A stretch of DNA of 64,000 nt from Streptomyces caatingaensis (GTDB lineage Bacteria; Actinomycetota; Actinomycetes; Streptomycetales; Streptomycetaceae): the NCBI RefSeq assembly GCF_001187435.1, contig NZ_LFXA01000005.1, positions 1 through 64,000 of the forward strand, in the 5' to 3' direction. The notes beneath the pieces were generated by a model. That model made no database searches, was not told the DNA's origin, and saw nothing but the letters and a program-made list of their open reading frames with translations. The position numbers and the translations under genes are program-made. How positions within the stretch are numbered: the first letter of the stretch is position 1; each line of letters starts with the position of its first letter. Positions 33,870 to 43,699 of this stretch are shown here, piece by piece.

Positions 33870-35894
33870 TTGCTCCCCCAACGTCACACCAGACCCGGCC
33901 GGTTACGGCGAATACGCCTCGTCCTGGGCCTCCTCGGCATCCTGGCCACCGCGGCCACCGGGCCGGCGCTCGCGACGGACGGCGACGCCTCCGCCCGGCC
34001 CCGGCAGCCCCTCGCCCGTCCCATCGACCCGCAGCACTGGCGCAACCCCGACGACATGACCTGGGCCGAGTACCGGTCGGTGCCCGGGACCAACTGGGCC
34101 GACCCCGCGGTGAAGCCCACGAAGCGGATGTTCAAGGGCGCGCTGGTGCTCCTCGACTACCCGGACGAGGAGTTCTCGGTCAGCAAGCCACCGGGGGCGG
34201 GGAAGTTCGGGAACCCGCAGCCCGCCGCCGCGAACATTCCCCGCAAGCAACTGCCGGCCTTCTACCGTGACTTCCTCAACAAGCCCGGCACCCTCAACCA
34301 CGGCCACACCATCAACGAGTACTGGATGGAGGACTCCGGGGGACGCGTGGGGGTCGAGCTGACGGCCTTCGGGGTGTACCGGATGCCGTGGAAGTCCTAC
34401 CAGTACGGGATCGAGCCGGGGATGAACCCGGGGGCCTGCCCCATCGGGGACGCCTGCGGGAAGGACATCCGGGCCGACGGCAAGCGCGCCTGGGTCGCCG
34501 ACGCGGGGGCGGGGACGCCCAAGAAGTTCGACTTCGTCTTCTACCTCACCGCCGGCGTGGACGAGTCGTCCGTGTGGCAGGAGTTCGGTCAGATGAAGTT
34601 CCGCTCGGCGAAGGACGTGCCGGCCGACTGGGGGCCGCCCTCGCCGCTCGCCTCGGGGAGCAACGCCGCCGCGACACGCTACGTGCCGTGGACGTCCTGG
34701 CAGGCGGCCGCCAGGATCTGGCCCAACGCCGAGAACGGCTCTTCCACCCAGGCGGAGAGCTCCGGGATGGCCACCTTCGCCCATGAGCTGAGCCACATCC
34801 TGGGCATAGGCGACAACTACAACAACCCCTACGGCACTCCGTTGAGCCGTAGTTACACCGGAATATGGGGCATGCTGTCGCGCGGTTCGTTCAACGGGCC
34901 GGGCGGTCCGCACAGCCGGTGGCTGATACCGGCCACGGCCGGCGGCTCGATGGGCGCGCAACACGTCCTGCGGGACAAGATGAAGCTCGCCATCGTCGAC
35001 GACAAGAACGTGCTGCGGATCGACCGCGACGCCCTGAAGACGTCCGGTCCGGTCGTCGCCCGGGTCACCGCCCGGTCCGCGCCGCCCGGCGAGAAGGGAC
35101 TGTCGGGCGTCAACGTGAGCATGGGCCGTGATCTGTCCCCCGCCTGCGACCGCACGAAGGACCCGCTGTGCGACGGCGGCGGTTACGACAACTACACCGT
35201 CGAGGTCGTCGACCGTATGGGCATGGACTCGTTCACCCCGGACAGCGGCGTCCTGCTGAGCAAGACGAAGAACACCGACCGGGCCCCGTTCGCCTGGGTG
35301 ATCGACGCCCACCCCGAGGACATCGGACTGACGGACTTCGTCCGCCCGGACGGCACTCCTCAGAAGATCACCATGGGGGACTACCGACAGCTCAGTGACG
35401 CGCTGTTCCACGCGGGGGCCGACTCCGGCAGTGCGTACGAGTACGAGGACAAGGCCAACCGCCTCCACTTCTACATACTCGACGTCCGGCGCGACGCGTC
35501 GGGGATCCTCTCCTACAGCGTGGGCGTCAAGTCCCTGGAAGGCGCCGGTCCGCAGAAGCGCGGGGTGGCGCTGCGGAGCGGGGCGGTGAAGGGGAGCCCG
35601 GCCGACGGGCGGGCCGTGTGCACCTTCGGGCTCACCAACACCGGCCGGGACGCGGGCGCCGGCCCGTACACCGGGTCCGACGTCTACCGGCTGTCGGCCA
35701 CGGCCTCCGGCCGGGGCTGGTCGGCGTGGCTGCCCAACCGGCTGGCCACCGCGCGTGCGGGCGCCTCCGTCCCGGTCGACGTCGCCGTCGCGGCGAAGGC
35801 CGGTGCCGCGCGGCACGGCACGGTGACGCTGACCGCCCGTTCGGAGAGCGACCCGAGCCGCACGGCACGGGCCACGTGCTCGCTGCGCGGCTGA
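33870..35894 (+). CDS. Secreted M6-family (immune inhibitor A-like) metalloprotease
   Basis: 674 residues from TTG 33870 after GAGGTGAG. Twin-Arg-free but basic signal peptide (RPGRLRRIRLVLGLLGILAT), cleavage probably after PALA. Zinc motif HELSHILGIGDNYN at about residue 305, then a Met-containing segment GIWGMLSRGSFNGPGG, as in M6 peptidases. YWMEDSGGRVGVELTAFG is the conserved N-domain block. The C-terminal 100 residues (VCTFGLTNTGRDAGAGPYTG) form a CARDB/NEW3-like beta domain. Degrades extracellular protein. A perfect hairpin follows. Confidence 0.85.
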   Translation: MLPQRHTRPGRLRRIRLVLGLLGILATAATGPALATDGDASARPRQPLARPIDPQHWRNPDDMTWAEYRSVPGTNWADPAVKPTKRMFKGALVLLDYPDEEFSVSKPPGAGKFGNPQPAAANIPRKQLPAFYRDFLNKPGTLNHGHTINEYWMEDSGGRVGVELTAFGVYRMPWKSYQYGIEPGMNPGACPIGDACGKDIRADGKRAWVADAGAGTPKKFDFVFYLTAGVDESSVWQEFGQMKFRSAKDVPADWGPPSPLASGSNAAATRYVPWTSWQAAARIWPNAENGSSTQAESSGMATFAHELSHILGIGDNYNNPYGTPLSRSYTGIWGMLSRGSFNGPGGPHSRWLIPATAGGSMGAQHVLRDKMKLAIVDDKNVLRIDRDALKTSGPVVARVTARSAPPGEKGLSGVNVSMGRDLSPACDRTKDPLCDGGGYDNYTVEVVDRMGMDSFTPDSGVLLSKTKNTDRAPFAWVIDAHPEDIGLTDFVRPDGTPQKITMGDYRQLSDALFHAGADSGSAYEYEDKANRLHFYILDVRRDASGILSYSVGVKSLEGAGPQKRGVALRSGAVKGSPADGRAVCTFGLTNTGRDAGAGPYTGSDVYRLSATASGRGWSAWLPNRLATARAGASVPVDVAVAAKAGAARHGTVTLTARSESDPSRTARATCSLRG

Positions 35895-35924
35895 GGGACG
35901 CTTGCGCCGGGGAAGGGAGTGCGC

Positions 35925-35954
35925 GGTGCCGGTCCGCCACGGCGGACCGGCACC
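35925..35954. terminator. Bidirectional terminator between protease and small secreted protein
   Basis: 14-bp perfect stem (35925-35938 with 35941-35954) with minimal loop, between converging stops at 35,894 and 35,977. Confidence 0.65.
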
Positions 35955-35976
35955 GGCAACGCCCTTGCGGGTCGGG

Positions 35977-36399
35977 TTACTTCCACGCCTTGTGCGCGGT
36001 GTCCCACTTCTGCCAGTGGCCGTTGTGGAGGCGCTTCCAGCAGTGGGCGTGCTCGTCCCACTGGGCGTAGCCGCGGGAGTCGGCGTCCCAGCGCTGCCAC
36101 ACCTTGTGCTGGGCGTCCCAGTGGTCCGCCTTCTTGTCGACGCCCTTCTCCCAGCCCAGGTGCTTGCCCTTGTTCTTGGCCGCTCCCTTGACGGCGCCGG
36201 CGGTGTCCTTGGTGTGCGCGCCCGCCTTCTTGTCGTGGTCGCCGGTCACCTTCTGCGTGGCCTTGTGCAGGGCGGAGACGGTGCTGTGGTCGTGGTGGGC
36301 CACGTCGGCGAACGCCGTGCCGGCGGCCCCGGTGGCCCCGGTCAGCAGAGCGGCGGAGGCGGCCACCATCGCGGCGCGCCGGATTCCTGCGTGAGACAT
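35977..36399 (-). CDS. Small secreted Trp-rich protein
   Basis: 140 residues from ATG 36399 with AGGAGAAGCTC before it. Signal peptide 1-29 (IRRAAMVAASAALLTGATGA, cleavage after AFA). The mature middle is Lys/His-rich (KVTGDHDKKAGAHTKDTAGA). The last 50 residues contain eight Trp in a loose repeat (WDAQHKVWQRWDADSRGYAQ, WDEHAHCWKRLHNGHWQKWD). No family recognised; the pattern suggests binding to carbohydrate or metal. Monocistronic. Confidence 0.6.
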   Translation of the reverse strand: MSHAGIRRAAMVAASAALLTGATGAAGTAFADVAHHDHSTVSALHKATQKVTGDHDKKAGAHTKDTAGAVKGAAKNKGKHLGWEKGVDKKADHWDAQHKVWQRWDADSRGYAQWDEHAHCWKRLHNGHWQKWDTAHKAWK

Positions 36400-36584
36400 G
36401 AGCTTCTCCTGGCTCGGGGCTTCCGCCGGGTGTCGGGGTGCGGAAGCCATGTGCTCGGTACGCAGCGCATCTTGGTGCGGTGGGCGGTGGGGCGGGGGAA
36501 AACGAGGGCTCCGTTCCTCCGTCCGGATGATGTGACAGGTACGACAGAAGGAACGGCGGGCGCCAGGGTGACGGACAGTGCGAC

Positions 36585-36619
36585 GTGCCCCCTCGCCGCG
36601 GAGGGCGGCGAGGGGGCAC
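36585..36619. terminator. Terminator after the copper ATPase operon
   Basis: 15-bp perfect stem (36585-36599 with 36605-36619), 41 bases beyond the copA stop. Confidence 0.65.
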
Positions 36620-36659
36620 GAGGGGAGCGAAGGGCGCGAGAGGCCGACGGGGGGAGGGA

Positions 36660-38960
36660 TCAGGTGAAGGTGCGCAGGCGGAGGCTGTTGGTGACGACGA
36701 AGACGGAGGAGAACGCCATCGCGGCGCCCGCGATCATGGGGTTGAGGAGGCCGAGCGCCGCCAGCGGCAGCGCGGCGACGTTGTAGCCGAAGGCCCAGAA
36801 GAGGTTGCCCTTGATCGTGGCGAGGGTGCGGCGGGAGAGGCGGATGGCGTCGGCGGCCACGAGCAGGTCGCCGCGAACGAGTGTGAGGTCGCTCGCCTCG
36901 ATGGCGGCGTCGGTGCCGGTGCCCATGGCGAGGCCCAGGTCGGCGGTCGCGAGGGCGGCCGCGTCGTTGACGCCGTCGCCGACCATGGCGACCGTGCGGC
37001 CCTCCCCCTGGAGGCGCCGGACGACGGCGGCCTTGTCCTGGGGGAGGACCTCGGCTATCACCTCGTCTATGCCCACCTCGCGGGCGACGGAGTCGGCGAC
37101 GGCCCGGTTGTCGCCGGTGAGCAGGATGGGGGTCAGGCCGAGGCGGCGCAGTTCGGCGACGGCCCGGGCGCTGGTGTCCTTGACCGCGTCGGCGACCGTG
37201 AGGACGCCGCGCGCCGCCCCGTCCCAGGCGACGACGACCGCGGTGCGGCCCTCGGCCTCGGCGGCGGCCTTCGCGGCGGCGAGGTCCGCGGGGAGCCCGG
37301 TGCCCGCGTCGGCGAGCAGTTTCTCCCGGCCGACCAGCACCGTGTGCCCGTCCACGACGCCGCGTACGCCGAGCCCGGCGACGTTCTCGAAGCCCTCGGG
37401 CGACGGAAGCGCCCCGGTGCGGGCCGCGGCACCCTCGGCGACGGCCCGGGCGATGGGGTGTTCCGAGGCGTGCTCCAACGCGCCCGCCAGGCGCAGCAGT
37501 TCGCGTGCCTCAGTGCCGGGGGCGGTGACGACGTCGCGCAGCTCCATCCGGCCCGTGGTGACGGTGCCGGTCTTGTCGAGGACGACGGTGTCGACGCGCC
37601 GGGTGGACTCCAGCACCTCGGGGCCCTTGATGAGGATGCCGAGCTGGGCGCCGCGCCCCGTGCCGACCATCAGCGCGGTGGGGGTCGCCAGGCCCAGCGC
37701 GCAGGGACAGGCGATGATCAGGACGGCCACGGCGGCGGTGAACGCGGCGGTGGTGTCGCCGGTGGTCAGCAGCCAGCCGGCCAGGGTGCCGAGGGCGATC
37801 AGCAGGACGACGGGGACGAAGATCCCGGAGATGCGGTCGGCCAGCCGCTGGACGGCGGCCTTGCCGTTCTGCGCGTCCTCCACCAGCCGTGCCATACGGG
37901 CGAGTTGGGTGTCGCCGCCGACCCGGGTGGCCTCGACCACGAGGCGGCCCGAGGTGTTCACGGTGGCGCCGGTGACGGCGTCGCCCGGGCTCACGTCGAC
38001 GGGCACGGACTCGCCCGTGAGCATGGACGCGTCCACCGCCGAACTGCCCTCGGCCACCGTGCCGTCGGTGGCGATCTTCTCGCCGGGCCGGACGACGAAC
38101 CGGTCGCCGACCGCCAACTGGGCCACGGGCACGCGCACTTCCCGTCCGCCGCGCAGGACGGCCACGTCCTTGGCGCCCAGCTCCAGCAGGGCGTGCAGGG
38201 CTGCGCCCGCCTTCCGCTTGGAGCGGGCCTCCAGGAAGCGGCCGGCGAGGATGAAGGTGGTCACCCCGGCGGCGGCCTCCAGATAGATGGAGGACGACGC
38301 GTCGCCGCGCGAGACGGTGAGGTCGAAGCCGTGCCGCATGCCCGGCATGCCCGCGTGGCCGAGGAACAGGGCCCACAGCGACCAGCCCAGTGCGGCGAGG
38401 GTGCCGAGGGAGACCAGGGTGTCCATGGTGGCGGCGCCGTGCCGGGCGTTGGTCCAGGCGGCCCGGTGGAAGGGGAAGGCGCCCCACACGACGACCGGCC
38501 CGGCCAGGGTCAGGGAGAGCCACTGCCAGTTGTCGAACTGCAGGGCCGGGACCATGGACAGCAGCACCACCGGCAGCGACAGCGCGAAGCTCGTCCACAG
38601 GCGCTGCCGCAGGGTGTCGGGTGCTTCGCCGCCCTGCCCCGCGGTGGCCGCCCCTGACGTCCCGCCCGCCTCCGTCGCCTCCACGGTCTCGTCCGCCACG
38701 GGCGGGGCGGGCTCCTCGGCGGTGTAGCCGGTCCTCTCCACGGTGGCGATCAGGTCGGCGACCGTGATCCCCGTGCCGTAGGTGACCTTGGCCTTCTCCG
38801 TGGCGAAGTTGACGGTCGCGCTGACGCCGTCCATGCGGTTGAGCTTCTTCTCGATGCGCGCCGCGCACGAGGCGCAGGTCATGCCGCCGATGGAGAGCTC
38901 GACGTCGGTGGCGGGCCCGGTGGCGGATCCGGTGGGGGTGTCGAGGGCGGTACTGCTCAT
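36660..38960 (-). CDS. copA: Copper-exporting P1B-type ATPase
   Basis: 766 residues from ATG 38960. The N-terminal metal-binding domain has GMTCASC (C29, C32). There are eight transmembrane helices, with the ion motif [10 protein letters not shown] in TM6, phosphorylation motif [11 protein letters not shown], the HP locus [10 protein letters not shown] and the hinge [23 protein letters not shown] plus a single CxxC domain indicate Cu(I) export across the cytoplasmic membrane. It follows the copper chaperone gene by about 100 bp; both are preceded by a CsoR-type operator at 39,355. Confidence 0.92.
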   Translation of the reverse strand: MSSTALDTPTGSATGPATDVELSIGGMTCASCAARIEKKLNRMDGVSATVNFATEKAKVTYGTGITVADLIATVERTGYTAEEPAPPVADETVEATEAGGTSGAATAGQGGEAPDTLRQRLWTSFALSLPVVLLSMVPALQFDNWQWLSLTLAGPVVVWGAFPFHRAAWTNARHGAATMDTLVSLGTLAALGWSLWALFLGHAGMPGMRHGFDLTVSRGDASSSIYLEAAAGVTTFILAGRFLEARSKRKAGAALHALLELGAKDVAVLRGGREVRVPVAQLAVGDRFVVRPGEKIATDGTVAEGSSAVDASMLTGESVPVDVSPGDAVTGATVNTSGRLVVEATRVGGDTQLARMARLVEDAQNGKAAVQRLADRISGIFVPVVLLIALGTLAGWLLTTGDTTAAFTAAVAVLIIACPCALGLATPTALMVGTGRGAQLGILIKGPEVLESTRRVDTVVLDKTGTVTTGRMELRDVVTAPGTEARELLRLAGALEHASEHPIARAVAEGAAARTGALPSPEGFENVAGLGVRGVVDGHTVLVGREKLLADAGTGLPADLAAAKAAAEAEGRTAVVVAWDGAARGVLTVADAVKDTSARAVAELRRLGLTPILLTGDNRAVADSVAREVGIDEVIAEVLPQDKAAVVRRLQGEGRTVAMVGDGVNDAAALATADLGLAMGTGTDAAIEASDLTLVRGDLLVAADAIRLSRRTLATIKGNLFWAFGYNVAALPLAALGLLNPMIAGAAMAFSSVFVVTNSLRLRTFT

Positions 38961-39066
38961 GGGTTCTCCCGGGAGGAGGGCCGGGCCGTACGGCGGCCAT
39001 ATCAGTGGGGCGGTACGGCCCGGCGGGGGTGCGGGGTGCCTCGCGGACGGTGCCGGGGCGGGCGGC

Positions 39067-39294
39067 TCAGGCGCGGCCGACGAGCTCGTAGCCCGCCTCG
39101 TCCACGGCGGCGCGGACGGCCTCGTCGTCCAGCGGGGCGGCGGAGACCACGGTGACGAGGCCGTCGGCGGCCACGGCCTTGACGGACGTGACGCCGGCGA
39201 GCGCGGAGACCTCCTCGGTGACCGCGCCCTCGCAGTGGCCGCAGGTCATGCCGGTCACCTTGTAGACGGTGGTGGTGCTGGGCTGAGAAGTCAT
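39067..39294 (-). CDS. copZ: Copper chaperone CopZ-like (HMA domain)
   Basis: 75 residues from ATG 39294 after GAGGAAACAGCC. Single heavy-metal-associated domain with GMTCGHC (C18, C21), which hands Cu(I) to CopA. First gene of the operon with copA. Confidence 0.88.
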   Translation of the reverse strand: MTSQPSTTTVYKVTGMTCGHCEGAVTEEVSALAGVTSVKAVAADGLVTVVSAAPLDDEAVRAAVDEAGYELVGRA

Positions 39295-39354
39295 GGCTGT
39301 TTCCTCGGATCGTGGTGCGCGCCAGGGGCGCGCGACGTGTCTCTCAGCGCCTAC

Positions 39355-39375
39355 GGTATACCCCCGGGGGGTACC
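39355..39375. promoter_or_regulatory. CsoR-type copper operator
   Basis: GGTATACCCCCGGGGGGTACC is a near-perfect G-tract palindrome of the kind bound by CsoR, 61 bp upstream of the copZ start. CsoR releases it on Cu(I) binding. No csoR gene is in the window. Confidence 0.75.
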
Positions 39376-39398
39376 TGAAAAGAGTGGGGGAACGCGAA

Positions 39399-39433
39399 AG
39401 CGGGTGGCCGCCCCCTCCGGGCGGCCACCCGCT
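39399..39433. terminator. Terminator after the acyltransferase gene
   Basis: 15-bp perfect stem (39399-39413 with 39419-39433) just beyond the stop at 39,450 on the minus strand. Confidence 0.6.
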
Positions 39434-39449
39434 GAACGGCTTGCCGGTC

Positions 39450-40874
39450 TCAGGGCGTCGCGCGACCGCGCCGGCCGAGCGCGGCGAAGTCCACCGCCGC
39501 GCCCCTGGCCCACAGCGCGCCGACCCCCGCCAGCAGCGCGGCCGACTGCTGGGACGTGTCCCCGGCCGGGTGCGCGGCGAGGTGGACGACGGCGTGCGCG
39601 GCGTCGTACGCCGGGTGCCGGCGGGCCGGCGCCGAGAGGACCCCGCCCGGGCCGACGTCGGCCAGGGCCCGCGCGGGCCCGGCGAAGAGGGTGGAGAGCG
39701 CCTCGCCGAACCGGACGGGCGCGCGCAGATGCCGGATCCAGTACGCGACGGAGCGGAGCTCCTCCGGGTCGGCCCACCGCCCGGTCGTGTCCGAGACCAC
39801 GGGCAGCACGGGCCGCTCGCGTCCCACCTCCCCCAGGAACGCGGCGAAGCGGTCCGTGACCGGCTCGACCACGGGGGAGTGGCCCACCGTGTCCCTCCGC
39901 AGCAGCCGCGTGTCGACCCCCTCACAGCGGAGCGCCCCGGCGAACCGGGCGACCGCCTCGGCCGGTCCCGTGACGGTGCACTGGCCCGGCCCGTTCACCG
40001 CCGCGACGGACAGCCCGGCCGGCAGCCTGCCGACGAGCCGCTCCTCGGGCAGCCGGACGGCCGCCGTCGCCCCGGCGGGGACCGAGCCCAGCAGCCGGGC
40101 GCGCTCGACGACGATCCGCGTCGCGTCCCACGGCGCGAACACCCCGGCCGCGCAGGCGGCGGCGTACGCCCCCAGGCAGTACCCGGCCACCGCGTCCGGC
40201 CGCAGCCCCCAGGCTTCCAGCAGCCGCGTGGTGGCGTACTGCACGGCGAAGACCGCCGGCTGCGACAGCGCGACGGCGGCCAACCGGGCGGCCGCGGCCG
40301 GGCGTTCGCGCTCGGTGGCGGGGAAGAGGGTCTCGCGCAGGTCCAGCCCCAGCGGGCCGCACGCCCACTCGGCGACGTCGTCCAGGTGCCGGCGGAACTC
40401 CGGCTCGTCCCGGTAGAGCCCCTCTGCCATGCCGAGGTGCTGGCCGGCCTGTCCGGCGTAGAGGAACACCGGACCGGCGGCGGCCGGGAACCCCGCCCCG
40501 GGCCCCGCGCGCAGGGCCGCCGCGGCGCCGTCGGCGTCCCGGGCGACGACGAACCTGCGGTGGGCGTGGTGCGCGCGCCCGGTCTGGAGGGCCCGCGCCA
40601 CATGGCGGAGGTCCGTGCCGGGCCGGCCCTCCAGACGGCCGGCCAGCCGCAGCGCCTCCCGGTCGGCCGCCGCCGGGGTCGGCGCGGAGACCACCAGCAG
40701 CTCGTGGCGGGCGGGCGGGGCGGCGGGACGCGGCGGCGGTTCGCGGCGGGTGAGGGGGGCCGGGGGCCGCCGGCGGTCGAGGAGGGGACCGGGGACGCGG
40801 TGGAGGCGTCCCGCCGTGCCGACGGCGGCGCGGTTCTCGTACGCCGTCCGTTCCTTGGGCTCCTTGAGCGACAT
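39450..40874 (-). CDS. Stand-alone FabD/PKS-type acyltransferase with Cys in the nucleophile motif
   Basis: 474 residues from ATG 40874 behind GGAGG. Residues about 90-160 contain an HHAHRRFVVARDADGAAAAL segment seen before PKS acyltransferases, then the AT start VFLYAGQAGQHLGMAEGLY. The nucleophile elbow reads GYCLGAYAAACAAGV near residue 230, with Cys where GHSxG has Ser. VGHSPVVEPVTDRF supplies the catalytic His. It ends with TLFAGPARALADVGPGGVL, the AT C-terminal block. No ketosynthase or carrier protein is nearby. It may load a carrier encoded elsewhere or have a changed activity. Confidence 0.7.
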   Translation of the reverse strand: MSLKEPKERTAYENRAAVGTAGRLHRVPGPLLDRRRPPAPLTRREPPPRPAAPPARHELLVVSAPTPAAADREALRLAGRLEGRPGTDLRHVARALQTGRAHHAHRRFVVARDADGAAAALRAGPGAGFPAAAGPVFLYAGQAGQHLGMAEGLYRDEPEFRRHLDDVAEWACGPLGLDLRETLFPATERERPAAAARLAAVALSQPAVFAVQYATTRLLEAWGLRPDAVAGYCLGAYAAACAAGVFAPWDATRIVVERARLLGSVPAGATAAVRLPEERLVGRLPAGLSVAAVNGPGQCTVTGPAEAVARFAGALRCEGVDTRLLRRDTVGHSPVVEPVTDRFAAFLGEVGRERPVLPVVSDTTGRWADPEELRSVAYWIRHLRAPVRFGEALSTLFAGPARALADVGPGGVLSAPARRHPAYDAAHAVVHLAAHPAGDTSQQSAALLAGVGALWARGAAVDFAALGRRGRATP

Positions 40875-41336
40875 CCGGTGGTCCTCCGAAGCGCCGGTGG
40901 GGGTCGTGGGGGACGCCGCCCCGCCGTCGGCGCGGGCGCGGGGCGACGTCCGGTGCGTACGGAAACGGGGCCGGGGCCGCACGGTGTGGGGGGTGGTGGC
41001 ACCGCGGGCGGCCCCGGCCGGTCTCAGGAGCGGGCGCGAGGGCGCCGCCGGGCCCCGGGGCGTGGGGGCGGCCCCGTGCGGTCGGGGCCGGAGACCGCCG
41101 GTCCGCCGCGCGGACGCGCCGGGGCGGGACCGTCGTCCGGCCGATCAGCGACAGCGACCACGGCGAACCTCGACATTCGTATACCGGTGAATGCGGTGCC
41201 CCGCCGGATCCCGGTGGCGGACGATGCGCGGGGCGGGCGCCGGACGTGGTTTCCGGGGCAAATCGCGTACGGCGCCGACTCCTTGACTATGGCCGGTGGG
41301 GCGCGCGGCTGTCCAAGGCTTGTTCAACAAGGAGCG
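40875..41336. other. Intergenic region, no gene seen
   Basis: 460 bp between divergent acyltransferase and LysR genes. Very GC-rich; the part next to LysR (41,170 on) is more AT-rich and probably holds its promoter. I see no RNA gene or reliable frame. Confidence 0.5.
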
Positions 41337-41353
41337 CATAACCTTTGGTTATG
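41337..41353. promoter_or_regulatory. LysR-type box overlapping the LysR start
   Basis: CATAACCTTTGGTTATG is a perfect 7-bp-arm palindrome that contains T-N11-A, the LysR consensus. It covers the TTG and first ATG of the gene, implying direct autorepression. Confidence 0.6.
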
Positions 41354-42316
41354 GCGATGACTCTGAGGCAGCTCCAGTACCTGGTGACGATCGTGGACTC
41401 GGGCTCCTTCACCCGCGCCGCCGAGCGGCTGCACGTCTCCCAGCCCGCGTTGTCGCGCCAGCTGCAGAGCCTGGAACGTTCCTGCGGCGGACCGCTGATC
41501 GAGCGCGGCGCGCGGCCGGTCCTCCTCACGCCGCTGGGCCGCGCCGTGCTGCCCCACGCCCGCGCGACCCTGGCGGAGGTGGACCGGGCCAACTCGGCCG
41601 CCCAGCGGGTGTCCGGCAGCCGGCGCCCGGAGCTGCGGGTGGCGACGCTGTACTCGGTCAGCTTCGGCGTCCTGCCGCCGGCCCTCGCCGCGTGGCGGCG
41701 CGAGCGCTCCGACGTGCTCCTCTCGCTCGTCGAGCAACTGCACGCCGGTGATCTCCAGGAGGCCATGACGGACGGCGGGGCGGACGTCGCCATCGGCCCG
41801 CCTCCCGCGGACTGGACGGGGCCCGTCTACCCGCTGGGCAGCGAGGAGTTCGTCGTCGTCCTCGGCGCCGACGACCCGCTCGTCCACCGCTCCGGCAGCC
41901 AGGTCCGCCTCACCGAGCTCGCCGGGCGCGAGTGGGTCCACTACACCGCGCCGAACGGCCTGGCGCGGATCCTCGACTGCGCGTGCGCCAACGCGGGGTT
42001 CGAGCCGCGCGTCGCCGTGCAGACCCAGCAGACCGCCACCGCCCTCCAGCTGGCCGCGGCCGGGCTGGGGCCCGCCCTGTTCCCCGCGAACATCGTTCCC
42101 GCGGAGCTGACTTCGCGCGTCCGGATACCCGACCCGCCCGTGCGCCGCATGCTCGCCGCCTACACCCGCGGCCACCCCGACGCGCTGACGGCAGCCTTCC
42201 TCGACACCCTCACCCGGTACGCCTGCCTGGTCCCGCCCCATCTGCCCACGGTGGGCGGGGCATTGGGGAACGTCGTGGAGATCCCGTTGCAGCGGACGGG
42301 GAACGTGCCGGGCTAG
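41345..42316 (+). CDS. LysR-family transcriptional regulator
   Basis: 323 residues from TTG 41345, 10 bases after AAGGAG; ATG 41351 and 41357 are alternatives. Winged HTH at residues 5-65: LRQLQYLVTIVDSGSFTRAA, ERLHVSQPALSRQLQSLERS. The periplasmic-binding-like effector domain follows (ELRVATLYSVSFGVLPPALA, DVAIGPPPADWTGPVYPLGS). Effector unknown. Divergent from the acyltransferase gene, which may be its target. Palindrome at its own start suggests autoregulation. Confidence 0.85.
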   Translation: MVMAMTLRQLQYLVTIVDSGSFTRAAERLHVSQPALSRQLQSLERSCGGPLIERGARPVLLTPLGRAVLPHARATLAEVDRANSAAQRVSGSRRPELRVATLYSVSFGVLPPALAAWRRERSDVLLSLVEQLHAGDLQEAMTDGGADVAIGPPPADWTGPVYPLGSEEFVVVLGADDPLVHRSGSQVRLTELAGREWVHYTAPNGLARILDCACANAGFEPRVAVQTQQTATALQLAAAGLGPALFPANIVPAELTSRVRIPDPPVRRMLAAYTRGHPDALTAAFLDTLTRYACLVPPHLPTVGGALGNVVEIPLQRTGNVPG

Positions 42317-42335
42317 CCGCCCGCTCCTCGGCGGA

Positions 42336-43463
42336 TCACCGTTCGTCCGGCGGTCGTTCGGCTGCCGCCGGGACCAACTGGACGGCGAGCGCGGCGATGT
42401 CGTCGTCCAGGACGCCGCCGCTGTAGCGGAGCAGGTCGCGGTGGAGCCGGTCGAGCAGTTCGCGGGGCCGGGCCGGGTTCTGTCCGCGCAGCCAGTCCGC
42501 CAGCGGGAAGAACTCGCCGTCGCGGTTGCGGGCCTCGGTGACGCCGTCGGTGAAGAGCAGCAGGTGGTCGCCGGGCGCGAAGGGGAACGTGTCGATGCTG
42601 TAGCCGTCGCCGATCAGGTCCGCGAGATTGAGGAGCGGCGACGGGGCGGTCGGCTCCAGGACGCGGAGCTCCCCGCGGTTCAGCAGCAGCGGTGGCGGGT
42701 GCCCGCAGTTGAGGATCCCGATGCGGCCCGCGCCGTGCGGGATCTCGACGAGGAGCGCGGTGGCGAAGCGTTCCATCAGGTCCTCGGGGGGAGAGGCGAC
42801 GCCGTGGCGGGTGCTGCTGGCCTCCAGGCGCCGTGCGACGCAGCCGAGGCCCGCCTCGTCGTGGGCCGCCTCCCGGAAGCAGTTGACCATCGCCGCGGCC
42901 TGGCCCACGGCCGGCAGGCCCTTGCCGCGCACGTCGCCGATGAGCAGCCGGACCCCGTACTGCGTGTCGACCACCTCGTAGAAGTCGCCGCCGATACGGG
43001 CCTCCGCCGCGGCGGCGAGGTACAGCGACTCGATCTCTACGTCCCCGAAGCGGCGCGGCATCGGGCCCAGCACCACCTGCTGCGCGGCGTCGGCCACGAG
43101 GCGCACCTGGAAGAGCGTCCGTTCCCGCTGGAGCCGCACGTGGCTTCCGTAGGCGGCCGCGACGGTGACCGCGACGATGCCCGCCGCCGTGTAGCCCGTC
43201 CCGAGGTCGGGGAAGACGATGCCGAGCCCGATCATGAGCAGCATGCACACCGTCCCCAGCAGCACCGTGGGCAGCACGGGCCACATGGCGGCGGCGAGCG
43301 CGGGGGCGGCGGGCAGCAGCCGGCTGAAGGCCATGCTCCGGGGGGTGGTGTACGCCAGGCTCGCGATGATCACGGTCAGGACCACCGGCGACAGCAGAGT
43401 GAGCGGCCCCCGGCCGTGGTGACGGCGGAGCCGCAGCCGTCGTGGCCGTCCAGGCGTGGTCAC
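42336..43463 (-). CDS. Membrane PP2C/SpoIIE-type serine phosphatase
   Basis: 375 residues from GTG 43463. Residues about 20-105 hold three to four membrane helices (LLSPVVLTVIIASLAYTTPR, MWPVLPTVLLGTVCMLLMIG, TGYTAAGIVAVTVAAAYGSH). The cytoplasmic SpoIIE domain has AEARIGGDFYEVVDTQYGVR, LIGDVRGKGLPAVGQAAAMV and LLLFTDGVTEARNRDGEFFP, supplying the metal-binding Asp residues. Such enzymes dephosphorylate anti-anti-sigma STAS proteins; the STAS protein at 20,438 is one possible partner but is 22 kb away. Confidence 0.85.
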   Translation of the reverse strand: MTTPGRPRRLRLRRHHGRGPLTLLSPVVLTVIIASLAYTTPRSMAFSRLLPAAPALAAAMWPVLPTVLLGTVCMLLMIGLGIVFPDLGTGYTAAGIVAVTVAAAYGSHVRLQRERTLFQVRLVADAAQQVVLGPMPRRFGDVEIESLYLAAAAEARIGGDFYEVVDTQYGVRLLIGDVRGKGLPAVGQAAAMVNCFREAAHDEAGLGCVARRLEASSTRHGVASPPEDLMERFATALLVEIPHGAGRIGILNCGHPPPLLLNRGELRVLEPTAPSPLLNLADLIGDGYSIDTFPFAPGDHLLLFTDGVTEARNRDGEFFPLADWLRGQNPARPRELLDRLHRDLLRYSGGVLDDDIAALAVQLVPAAAERPPDER

Positions 43464-43699
43464 GATTCATAGCATATCCAGACATAGTGGACGGCGCTCC
43501 GGGGTGCAGGGCGGGCTGGGCCCGGCACCCCCGGGGGGTTTCGCCCGGTGGTCCCCGGGCGTCCGCCGCGGGCGGCGGCGTTCGCCGTTGGCCCGTCCGG
43601 TCGAGGTGCGCGCGCGGGGCCGGGCGGTACCGGGGCAGGCTGGCCGGCAGGAGAGACAAGGAGCGGCCAGGAGCGGCCGGGAGCCGGTGGGAGGCGCCC

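Noticed and set aside
36585..38657. Plus-strand open frame of 690 codons
   Set aside because: Antisense of the copper ATPase, whose motifs and ribosome site are clear.
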